Origin: Sphingopyxis sp.
Lineage (GTDB): Bacteria > Pseudomonadota > Alphaproteobacteria > Sphingomonadales > Sphingomonadaceae
Reading direction: 5' to 3'
Length of the DNA stretch: 64,000 nt
Assembly: GCF_019459305.1 (NCBI RefSeq)
Contig: NZ_JAIBES010000063.1
Coordinates: 31,840 to 95,839, forward strand
Position numbers and translations under genes: made by a program. Positions 1-6,929 of the stretch are shown here, piece by piece (the stretch's first letter is position 1; each line of letters opens with the position of its first letter). The notes under the pieces were generated by a model, which had not been told where the DNA came from, did no database searches, and worked only from the letters and a program-made list of their open reading frames with translations.

Positions 1-1
1 G

Positions 2-376
2 ATCGCCCAGCAGGCACTGATCGCCAATTTCGATCCGCTGCTGCGCCGCGCCGCGAACGGCCGCCTGCTCGCCCTGTCGAGCGGCGTCGCGCGCGAACCG
101 CGCGCCTATTGGGGCGCCTATGCCGCATCGAAAGCGGCGTTCGAAACGCTGGTGACCAGCTACGGTGCCGAGATGCGCAACATCTCGACGGTCCGCACCG
201 CGATCCTTGACCCGGGGGGCACCCGCACCCAGATGCGCGCCCGCGCCTATCCCGGCGAAGACGCCAAGAGCATCAAGGACCCTGCCGCGGTCGGCGAATT
301 TGTCGCCAGGCTGATGGTTGACGGCTTCGACAGCACCGCGTTCCACGCTTTGCCCAAGGTCATGGAAAAGGCTTAA
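2..376 (+). CDS. SDR family oxidoreductase, C-terminal part (5' truncated by window edge)
   Basis: The open frame runs in from the left edge, so the N-terminal cofactor-binding half (TGxxxGxG) is missing. The visible part carries a Ser-Ser element (LALSSGVA) followed by Tyr-Ala-Ala-Ser-Lys (YAASK, near 119-133), the YxxxK catalytic pair of short-chain dehydrogenases/reductases. About 124 residues remain, roughly half of a normal 230-250 residue SDR. These are NAD(P)H-dependent oxidoreductases; the substrate cannot be told. The tail contains the motif LDPGGTRTQMR, typical of the substrate-loop region. It is followed by an independent small membrane-protein gene. Confidence 0.8.
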   Translation: MAQQALIANFDPLLRRAANGRLLALSSGVAREPRAYWGAYAASKAAFETLVTSYGAEMRNISTVRTAILDPGGTRTQMRARAYPGEDAKSIKDPAAVGEFVARLMVDGFDSTAFHALPKVMEKA

Positions 377-437
377 CGCCATCTTTGTTTTCCGGCACTA
401 AGGCAGCCCGACAAGACGGGTTGGCAAGGGTGCTGGA

Positions 438-827
438 ATGACCAAGGATATTCTGCGATCGGCGATCGCCACGGTAATCGGTATCGTCGTCGCATTTGGG
501 CTGATCGGGCTGGCGCAATATGCCGGCAGCGAAATTTCACCGTCCGAATATGACCTTGAGACCGGCGAGATACTGATCCCGATCGGGTCGACGATCGCGC
601 TGATCGTCGGTTGGTTCATCGGCAGCTTCGCCGGGGGGTGGCTATCGATGCGGATATCGGCAGGAACCGGTGCTGGCTGGATCGTAGCCGGGTCGGTGAT
701 CGGCGCCGCGCTCTATCGCGCCGCCACACTTGCCGACACTTGGTGGATCATGGCGCTCGGCGTCGCAGTGCCGCTTGTGGCCGTGTGGTTGGCCCAGCGC
801 GCAACGGCCAACGTCGCCGACCAATAG
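438..827 (+). CDS. small integral membrane protein, function unknown
   Basis: 129 residues with about four hydrophobic segments: residues ~8-28, ~50-70 (a Gly-rich GWFIGSFAGGWLS segment), ~76-95 and ~103-120. A short acidic periplasmic or cytoplasmic loop (SPSEYDLETGE) lies between the first two. There is no catalytic motif. The Gly-rich paired helices recall small multi-TM proteins of unknown function that are common in sphingomonads; I do not recognise a named family. It is preceded by a 60-nt gap after the SDR gene and followed at once by a palindromic repeat (828-921) that could end transcription. Inner membrane location is inferred. Confidence 0.7.
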   Translation: MTKDILRSAIATVIGIVVAFGLIGLAQYAGSEISPSEYDLETGEILIPIGSTIALIVGWFIGSFAGGWLSMRISAGTGAGWIVAGSVIGAALYRAATLADTWWIMALGVAVPLVAVWLAQRATANVADQ

Positions 828-921
828 CCCGTCGCCCCCCCGCAGGGGGGGGCGCCCGGATTTTTTTTCTGCGTAGCTGCGCAAACGCCCGAGCGGCCCC
901 CGCTAAGGCGGGGGCGACGGG
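828..921. repeat. REP/BIME-like pair of inverted G/C-rich palindromes, possible bidirectional terminator
   Basis: Two palindromes face each other. The left one (828-858) begins CCCGTCGCCCCC and folds back on a G8 run. The right one (895-921) is GGCCCCCGC-TAA-GGCGGGGGC and ends GGGGGCGACGGG, the reverse complement of the left start. Between them are a T8 tract (861-868) and a small palindrome around GCGTAGCTGCGC. The arrangement matches bacterial interspersed mosaic elements made of two inverted REP units. It fills the whole gap between convergent genes, so it may also terminate transcription from both sides. Confidence 0.6.
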
Positions 922-922
922 T

Positions 923-2098
923 TTACTTCGCCGCTTCCTTGTCCACCGCCGCCTGCACGCTCTTGTAAAAGGCCTCGCGCGCCGCGCCGACACCCTCGGG
1001 ATCGGTCGCGGTCGGCCAGTTTCCATTCGACGCAATCACCAGCTTTCGTTTGGGATCGATGAAGATGCCCTGACCAAAAATGCCTTGTGCGGCAAAGCTG
1101 CCGTCATCGTTGGTCCACCATTGATAGCCATAGCCACGCCCCGGAATGTCGATCCCCGCCTGTTTGGTCGTTGCCGCGGCCATCCAGTCGTCGGGGACGA
1201 CCTTCTGCCCGCCTGCGACGCCGCCGTTGAGCATGAACTGCCCGAACCGTGCATAGTCCTTGAGGCTCGCCGACATGCAGCAACCGCTGATCTCATGCCC
1301 CGTCGCGCCCAGCATCCACATCCCATCCTGTTCCATGCCGAACGGCTTCCAGACCTTTTCGGACAGATATTGCGACAGCGTCTTGCCCGTCGCACTCGAC
1401 ACGAGCACGCCGATCAGATTGGTTTCGCCGGTCTTGTACACCCACTTCGACCCCGCCGGCGCTTCGCGCGGCAAGGTCTTCATATAGCTGACCGTTATGT
1501 CCTCGCCTGCGACAGGCTTTTGCATATTGAACTGCGCGACATCGGACTTGGGATCGGTATAATCCTCGTTCCATTTGACCCCCGAGGTCATCGTCAGCAA
1601 CTGGCGCACCGACACGTCGTCATAGGCCGAACCCTTGAGTCCCGGGATATAGACCGTAACCTTGTCGTCGAGGCTCTTGATATAACCGTCCTTCACCGCC
1701 GCCCCGACGAGGGTCGAGGTGAAGCTTTTCGCGACCGAAAAGCTGGTCCAGCGTCCTGCGGCGCCATAGCCAAGCGCATATTTTTCCAGCCGGATCTTGC
1801 CGTCCTGCACGATGATCAGCCCCGCGTTGCGCTGTTTCGCCATATAGGCATCGACGTCGGCGCCAAGGTCGAGCGGCTGGCCCTCAGACAGCGGATAGAC
1901 CGATCCGCCCGCCTCGACCGTGTTTACGACGACTTTGGGGACCGTTTCCATCGTCCGAAAAGCAGCGTCGCGTTGATCCTGGGTCCAGAACAGCACATTC
2001 ATATCCTTTGGCAGCGTGTCGGTCGTTTGGGTGGATGCGGGCGCGTTGCACCCCGCCGCCGCGGCGCACAAAAGCGCCGCTGCCAAATATTGTCGCAT
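923..2098 (-). CDS. serine hydrolase of the beta-lactamase class C / 6-aminohexanoate-dimer-hydrolase-like family, lipoprotein
   Basis: 391 residues. The N-terminus (MRQYLAAALLCAAAAGC) is a lipoprotein signal peptide with Cys at the AAGC lipobox, so the mature protein should be membrane-anchored in the periplasm. The catalytic SxxK is Ser-Val-Ala-Lys in SFSVAKSFTS (~residue 120). A downstream YKTGETN element matches the second conserved Tyr region of NylB/EstB-type esterases, and GYGYQWW precedes the C-terminal strand. Family members hydrolyse esters, amides or beta-lactams; classical beta-lactamase activity is not implied. It starts 20 nt after the cyclopropane-synthase-like gene and is probably the last gene of that operon. 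Confidence 0.85.
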   Translation of the reverse strand: MRQYLAAALLCAAAAGCNAPASTQTTDTLPKDMNVLFWTQDQRDAAFRTMETVPKVVVNTVEAGGSVYPLSEGQPLDLGADVDAYMAKQRNAGLIIVQDGKIRLEKYALGYGAAGRWTSFSVAKSFTSTLVGAAVKDGYIKSLDDKVTVYIPGLKGSAYDDVSVRQLLTMTSGVKWNEDYTDPKSDVAQFNMQKPVAGEDITVSYMKTLPREAPAGSKWVYKTGETNLIGVLVSSATGKTLSQYLSEKVWKPFGMEQDGMWMLGATGHEISGCCMSASLKDYARFGQFMLNGGVAGGQKVVPDDWMAAATTKQAGIDIPGRGYGYQWWTNDDGSFAAQGIFGQGIFIDPKRKLVIASNGNWPTATDPEGVGAAREAFYKSVQAAVDKEAAK

Positions 2099-2118
2099 AA
2101 TATGCCTCTCCCCCGTTT

Positions 2119-3399
2119 TCAGGCTGTTTTTTCAAGCGTCACTTGCGCGACGTCGATACCGCCGCCGCGAAATCCGCCCTCGCAATATTGCAGATAATAG
2201 CGCCAGAGCCGCACGAAACGGTCGTCGAAGCCCGACGGCAACTGGTCGGCCGCAACCGCCGCATCAAAACGCTCACGCCACTGCCGAAGCGTTTCGGCAT
2301 AATCCTCGCCAAAGCGGTGAACCTCGCGCCACGCCAGCCCGCGCGCTTCGGCAAGCGCCCGAAACCGGCTTTCGGAAATCAGGCAGCCGCCCGGAAAGAT
2401 ATAGGCCTGGATGAAGTCGCTGTTCGCCGCATAGCGTTCGAACAGCGCATCGTTGATCAGGATATACTGGATCGCCGCTTTGCCACCGGGGCGCAGCAGC
2501 CGCGCGACCGCATCGAGATAGGCGGGCCAATAGGCCTGCCCGACCGCTTCGACCATCTCGACGCTGGCAATCGCATCATATGGTCCGCGGGCGTCGCGAT
2601 AGTCGCACAGCTCGATACGCGACCGCGCTGACAGGTCGACCGCAGCAAGCCGCGCATCGGCGATCTCGGCCTGTGACGGCGAGAGCGTGATGCCTGTGTA
2701 GATGACATCGTGCCGCTCGACCGCGCGCTCGGCGAGCGCGCCCCAGCCACAGCCGATCTCGAGCAAGCGACTGCCCGATCGCAGGTCGAGCCGGTCGAGG
2801 ATGGCATCGACCTTGCCCGTCTGCGCCTCCTCCAGGGATTGCCCCGGATCGGCGAACAATGCGCTCGAATAATTCATCGCATGATCGAGCCACAAGCGAT
2901 AGAAATCATTGCCCAAATCATAATGGGCATGGATGTTGCGCCTCGCCCCGCGACGGTTGTTGTGGTTGAGCAGGTGCGCGATCTTGTTGAGCCAGCGCAA
3001 TGGCCCGCGCGCCCGCGCCACATCACCGAGTGATTCGCCATTGCGCATGAACAGGTCGAACAGCGGCACCGGGTCGGGCGAGGTCCACTCGCCCGCGTCC
3101 CACGCGCGGTACCAGCCCACCGATCCCGACATCGCCAGCCGCGCCAGCGCCGCCCAGCTGTGCAGGTGAACGACCGCCGCTGGCCCGTTCCCGCGCCCGC
3201 CCAGCAGGCGGACGCTGCCGTCGGGCGTGTGCACCTCGATCGTGCCCAGCGCGAGACCCGCGTCAATCCGGTCGAGCAGCCGATGAAACAGCCCCGCGGG
3301 CGCCAGCGCCAGCAGCCGCGCGAGCGCCCCGCCGCTGCGGTAGGCGCGGTCGGCGCGGAGCAATTTCTTGCCGCGGCGCGGGCTGACATGCGTGTTCAT
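2119..3399 (-). CDS. cyclopropane-fatty-acyl-phospholipid synthase family SAM methyltransferase
   Basis: Uses S-adenosylmethionine to modify unsaturated acyl chains of membrane phospholipids. The class I methyltransferase core is clear: LLEIGCGWGALAERA is the SAM-binding loop and TGITLSPSQ follows, both hallmarks of CFA synthases. An N-terminal ~130-residue domain contains HAHYDLGNDFY, the conserved segment before the SAM domain. About 426 residues, in the family range. I chose ATG at 3399 over an upstream TTG (3417) because an AGGAAGG ribosome site lies just ahead of it. Stop-to-start spacing from photolyase is ~35 nt, so the two are probably co-transcribed. Sphingomonads often carry several paralogues, so the exact acyl modification is uncertain. 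Confidence 0.88.
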   Translation of the reverse strand: MNTHVSPRRGKKLLRADRAYRSGGALARLLALAPAGLFHRLLDRIDAGLALGTIEVHTPDGSVRLLGGRGNGPAAVVHLHSWAALARLAMSGSVGWYRAWDAGEWTSPDPVPLFDLFMRNGESLGDVARARGPLRWLNKIAHLLNHNNRRGARRNIHAHYDLGNDFYRLWLDHAMNYSSALFADPGQSLEEAQTGKVDAILDRLDLRSGSRLLEIGCGWGALAERAVERHDVIYTGITLSPSQAEIADARLAAVDLSARSRIELCDYRDARGPYDAIASVEMVEAVGQAYWPAYLDAVARLLRPGGKAAIQYILINDALFERYAANSDFIQAYIFPGGCLISESRFRALAEARGLAWREVHRFGEDYAETLRQWRERFDAAVAADQLPSGFDDRFVRLWRYYLQYCEGGFRGGGIDVAQVTLEKTA

Positions 3400-3434
3400 A
3401 GCGCCTTCCTGCCCCAAAGTCCGGCGCCTGACAA

Positions 3435-4847
3435 TCAGTTGCCGCGCGCCTTCATGACGTCATAGGCGGCCAGCGCGCGTTCGCGCGCTTCGCGGTGGCC
3501 GATGATCTTGGCAGGATAGGATCGCGGCCGCTGTCCGAAGCTTTCGGGATCGTGGATCGCAGGTTCACTCAACACGGCAAGTTCAGGCACCCACTGGCGA
3601 ATATAGGCTGCGGCATCGAACTTCTCCGATTGCGTCAGCGGCGCCATGATGCGCGGGAACATGTTGCTGTCGACTCCGCTGCCCGCCACCCACTGCCAGT
3701 TGACGGCATTGGAGGCGTAATCGGCATCGACCAGCGTGTCCCAGAACCATTGCTCACCTTGGCGCCAGTCGATCAGAAGATGCTTGATAAGGAAGCTCGC
3801 GGCGATCATCCGCACCCGGTTATGCATCCAGCCCGTTACCCATAGCTGGCGCATCCCGGCGTCAACGATCGGATAGCCGGTGCGCCCCTGTTGCCAGGCG
3901 GCGAGATCGGCATCGGCCGCCGCCGCGCTGCGCCATGGCAAAGCGTCGTCGAAGGCTGCGCGCGCGCTGCGCGCGCCATAATCGGGAAATTGCAGGATGA
4001 TGTTCTGCGCATAATCGCGCCACCCTATCTCGCCGAGGAACACATCGACCGAGCCCCCGGCGTCGGCGGTGCGATGCCAGATGGTGGCGGGCGAGACTTC
4101 GCCGAAATGCAGATGCGGCGACAAGCGCGAACTGCCCTCCTGCGACGGCAGGTTGCGGCCGCGATCATAATCCGCCGCCTCGTCAGCAAACGCCGCGATC
4201 CGCTTACGCGCCCCCGCCTCGCCGGGCTCCCATTCCGCGGCAAATCCGGTGGCCCAATCGGGCTTGGTTGGTAGCAAATGCCAGTCGGCGAGCGTGTCTG
4301 AAGCAGGCCATTTGTCGGGCGCCGCAATCTCGCGCGGCCGGTTCGACGGGCTCGGCGGTGGCATATGCTCCTTCAATGCCCGCCAGAAGGGCGTGTAGAT
4401 TTTGTACGGCGTGCCGCTCCCGGTCGTCAGCGATCCCGGCGGCAACAGGTAATTGCCATCATGGCATTGCAAATCGAGCCGCTTCGCCACCGCTTTTTCG
4501 GCGTTGCGCCACCATGGTTCGTAGTGGCGGAGGCAATGCACCGTGCTCGCTCCGCTTTCTTGCACAATCAGAGCGAGTTGCTCTTCACACTTCCCGCGCC
4601 GCAGGATCAGTCGCGACCCCATTTCGCGCAGGCTGGCGTCGAGGCTGGCGAGACTGTGGTGCAGCCACCAGCGCGACGCCGCGCCCATCCGGCGATGCTT
4701 CGGCGTATCATCGTCCAGAATGAACACCGGGATCACCGGCCCAGCCGCGGCCGCCCCCCCCGGCCCCCCCGCGCCCGCCGCCACTTGCGCCGCCGTACCC
4801 CACCGGCGATGGGCGGGGCGGAGCCACAGGATGCTCGGCGCCGTCAT
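3435..4847 (-). CDS. phr: deoxyribodipyrimidine photolyase (cryptochrome/photolyase family)
   Basis: Light-dependent repair of cyclobutane pyrimidine dimers using FAD and an antenna cofactor. The C-terminal FAD/DNA domain is well preserved: LSPHLHFGEVSP, WRDYAQNIILQFPD, GYPIVDAGMRQLWVTGWMHNR, WQWVAGSGVDS and FNP-like FPRIM segments. 470 residues, normal length. The N-terminus is odd: after ILWLR the nearly universal RRDLR motif is absent and residues ~11-35 are a Gly/Ala/Pro/Arg-rich stretch coded by DNA with C7-C8 runs (4754-4770), before the protein resumes normally at GPVIPVFILDD. The start overlaps the stop of the upstream membrane-protein gene by ATGA (4844-4847), indicating translational coupling. 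Confidence 0.9.
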   Translation of the reverse strand: MTAPSILWLRPAHRRWGTAAQVAAGAGGPGGAAAAGPVIPVFILDDDTPKHRRMGAASRWWLHHSLASLDASLREMGSRLILRRGKCEEQLALIVQESGASTVHCLRHYEPWWRNAEKAVAKRLDLQCHDGNYLLPPGSLTTGSGTPYKIYTPFWRALKEHMPPPSPSNRPREIAAPDKWPASDTLADWHLLPTKPDWATGFAAEWEPGEAGARKRIAAFADEAADYDRGRNLPSQEGSSRLSPHLHFGEVSPATIWHRTADAGGSVDVFLGEIGWRDYAQNIILQFPDYGARSARAAFDDALPWRSAAAADADLAAWQQGRTGYPIVDAGMRQLWVTGWMHNRVRMIAASFLIKHLLIDWRQGEQWFWDTLVDADYASNAVNWQWVAGSGVDSNMFPRIMAPLTQSEKFDAAAYIRQWVPELAVLSEPAIHDPESFGQRPRSYPAKIIGHREARERALAAYDVMKARGN

Positions 4848-5803
4848 TGGTCGTGGGTAGCAGTGTCGGGTGCGGTCAGCCGGACCTGGAAACGATCCTG
4901 CGCCAACGGATGCATGAAGCGCTGGTCGCGCAGCAAGATTGCGTCACCCTCCTTCTGCGCCACCGGCATCCGCGCCCAGAACAGGAACGCGCGCGCATCA
5001 GGATCACCCATCAGCCACCGCTCGATCCGCGGGTCATCCATGCCGGTTGGCCGGCCGCTGATGTCCAGATTACCGCCAATGCCGGGGGTATAATTGCCGC
5101 TCCCGTACCGCTCGGCGGTGCGCCAGAAGATATCGCGTTGCCAAAAGGCCAGCGGCGGCGGACTGGCCACCACCAGCGCGTCCCGATATCCGCTCGCTGC
5201 CAGCGCGCTCGCCGTGGTCCGTTCGGCAGCGCCGGTGATCAGGCCATTGGCGAAAATATAGGCGCAAATCGCGGTGAAGCCGACCCACGCGGGCCACTGC
5301 CAGTTTGTCGCCCCGCCCCGCTCGCGGCGCAGCGACAGCCACACCGACAGGCCCAGCGCGATCCATATCCACAGGTCGATGATGAAGATCGTATCGCCGT
5401 AAAACCATGGCGATGAAAAAGGCTCGAGCAGGCGGATGCCGTAATTGTTGAGCCAGTCGAGCGCCGGGTGGCTGAGGCAACCGATATAGGCGAGCGCCAG
5501 CAGCCAGCCCTTGTCGATCGGCGGCCGTCCGGCGGGGCGTTTGCCGCGCTTCGTCTGCCAGCGATCGAATGCCAGCATCGCCGCCCACAGCAATATCGGC
5601 AAGACCAGCATCGCGATCGGACCGTGCGTGATCCCACGCCGAAAGCCCAGATGCTGGACCCCGTCGAGCCACGCCAGGCAAGCGGCATCGATGTCGGGCA
5701 GGTTCGCCGCCAGAATCAGCGTCGGGATCGCCAACCCGGTCTTTTTCTTGAGCCCCATCTGGCCGAGAAGCGCGCCGACGAGGCTGTGGGTCAGATTATC
5801 CAT
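4844..5803 (-). CDS. metal-dependent hydrolase, YdjM-like inner-membrane protein
   Basis: 319 residues beginning MDNLTHSLVGALLGQ. The N-terminal His in DNLTH, then NLPDIDA, GITHGP and SHPALDWLNNYG, supply the His/Asp positions of the YdjM/LexA-regulated membrane-bound metal-dependent hydrolase family (DUF457). Several TM helices are visible (around MLVLPILLWAAMLAF, LLALAYIGCLSH, LWIWIALGLSVWLS, WVGFTAICAYIFANG). In E. coli ydjM belongs to the SOS regulon; the substrate is unknown. Here it is the first gene of an operon with photolyase and a CFA-synthase-like enzyme, joined by an ATGA overlap, which suggests a light or oxidative membrane/DNA damage context. Confidence 0.8.
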   Translation of the reverse strand: MDNLTHSLVGALLGQMGLKKKTGLAIPTLILAANLPDIDAACLAWLDGVQHLGFRRGITHGPIAMLVLPILLWAAMLAFDRWQTKRGKRPAGRPPIDKGWLLALAYIGCLSHPALDWLNNYGIRLLEPFSSPWFYGDTIFIIDLWIWIALGLSVWLSLRRERGGATNWQWPAWVGFTAICAYIFANGLITGAAERTTASALAASGYRDALVVASPPPLAFWQRDIFWRTAERYGSGNYTPGIGGNLDISGRPTGMDDPRIERWLMGDPDARAFLFWARMPVAQKEGDAILLRDQRFMHPLAQDRFQVRLTAPDTATHDQ

Positions 5804-5824
5804 CGCCGCTTGGTGGCGTGGATC

Positions 5825-5859
5825 GATCCGCTTTGCAATCCGCTATCCGGACCGGATCA
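5825..5859 (-). promoter_or_regulatory. candidate ECF-sigma (RpoE/ChrR-type) promoter upstream of the ydjM-phr-cfa operon
   Basis: On the minus strand TGATCC (5859-5854) lies about 50 nt before the start codon at 5803. TGATCC is, as I recall, the -35 motif of the singlet-oxygen sigma factor RpoE of Rhodobacter, whose regulon includes phrA and cfaA. The -10 region at the right distance (CAAAG-like) is weak. This is a suggestion from motif plus gene content only. Confidence 0.22.
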
Positions 5860-5891
5860 CGATCGTCTAACGAACGCCAAGCGCGCGGCAA

Positions 5892-6929
5892 CTAGAGCTC
5901 GGGTCCGCCCTCGGTCACCGTCCACGTCTGGCCCTTTTTGAGCAGGCTCTGCAGGTCGGCGGTCTTGCCTTCGGCTGCCGCCGCATTCTGGCGCCAGACG
6001 TCGGCCTCGAAGGTCGGGCGCGGATCGTCGTACAGCACCCCGAGCGCCATCGGGAACTCGCCAAAGCGCATTTCAACCAGCATATGCGCCACGCTGCGGT
6101 TGGTGACGTCATGGACGATCACCCCCGCGGCCTGCCAGTCGCCATCGACGACGTCGACGGTCTTGAGATGCAGCGCCTCGGCATCGAGCGCGATGCCCTT
6201 CGTGCCTTTGGCATAAAGCATCGGTTCGCCATTCTCGAGCCAGAGCTGGCGATCCTCGGCGCCTTTGGGCGCCGCGAAATCCTCGAACACGTCTTTGTTA
6301 TAGACGATACAGTTCTGAAAAATCTCGATAAACGCGGCGCCCTTGTGGGCGTGCGCTGCTTTCAGCACTTCGGGCAGCTTCTTCGACACGTCGAAGCCGC
6401 GCGCGACGAAGCGCGACCCGGCGCCGAGCGCAAAGGCCGCGGGCTGCGCCGGGCGGTCGACCGATCCATAGGGGGTCGACGGGCTGGTCGTGCCGACGCG
6501 GCTGGTCGGCGAATATTGGCCCTTGGTCAGCCCGTAGATCTCGTTGTTGAACAGCATGATCTGGCAATCGAGATTGCGGCGGATCAGGTGCATCGTGTGG
6601 TTGCCGCCGATCGACAGCCCGTCGCCGTCGCCGGTGACGATCCACACATCAAGGTTCGGGTTGGCGAGCTTCAGCCCCGTGGCAAACGCCGGTGCACGGC
6701 CGTGGATCGTGTGAAAACCATAGGTCTCCATATAATAGGGGAAGCGCGACGAGCAGCCGATGCCGCTGATGAACACGGTGTTCTCGGGCGCGGTGCCGAT
6801 TTCGGGCATTGTGCGCTGCACCGCCTTCAAAATCGCATAGTCGCCGCAGCCAGGGCACCAGCGGACTTCCTGATCGGTTTCCCAATCCTTGAGCGTCGTC
6901 GTGCGCGCGATGGTGGTCATCTCGTTCAT
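5892..6929 (-). CDS. korB: 2-oxoacid (2-oxoglutarate):ferredoxin oxidoreductase, beta subunit
   Basis: The beta subunit binds thiamine diphosphate and a [4Fe-4S] cluster and works with KorA to convert 2-oxoglutarate, CoA and oxidised ferredoxin to succinyl-CoA. Visible signatures: WCPGCGDYAIL near residue 25 (first Cys pair), GIGCSSRFPYYM (further Cys) and GDGDGLSIGGNH with the downstream Asn (NNEIYGLTKGQ), the TPP/Mg site. 345 residues is normal. It lies downstream of korA and overlaps it by four bases (ATGA, 6926-6929), so equimolar coupled translation is expected. Specificity for 2-oxoglutarate over pyruvate is inferred from the two-subunit architecture. Confidence 0.9.
   Translation of the reverse strand: MNEMTTIARTTTLKDWETDQEVRWCPGCGDYAILKAVQRTMPEIGTAPENTVFISGIGCSSRFPYYMETYGFHTIHGRAPAFATGLKLANPNLDVWIVTGDGDGLSIGGNHTMHLIRRNLDCQIMLFNNEIYGLTKGQYSPTSRVGTTSPSTPYGSVDRPAQPAAFALGAGSRFVARGFDVSKKLPEVLKAAHAHKGAAFIEIFQNCIVYNKDVFEDFAAPKGAEDRQLWLENGEPMLYAKGTKGIALDAEALHLKTVDVVDGDWQAAGVIVHDVTNRSVAHMLVEMRFGEFPMALGVLYDDPRPTFEADVWRQNAAAAEGKTADLQSLLKKGQTWTVTEGGPEL

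Noticed and set aside
923..2098. Antibiotic-resistance class C beta-lactamase
   Set aside because: SxxK is shared, but the YKTGETN element and lipoprotein signal fit the esterase/NylB-like group; resistance is not supported.
611..2197. 528-codon open frame on the plus strand across the serine hydrolase gene
   Set aside because: Arg/His/Pro-rich composition without domains; it is the antisense shadow of a well-supported lipoprotein hydrolase in high-GC DNA.
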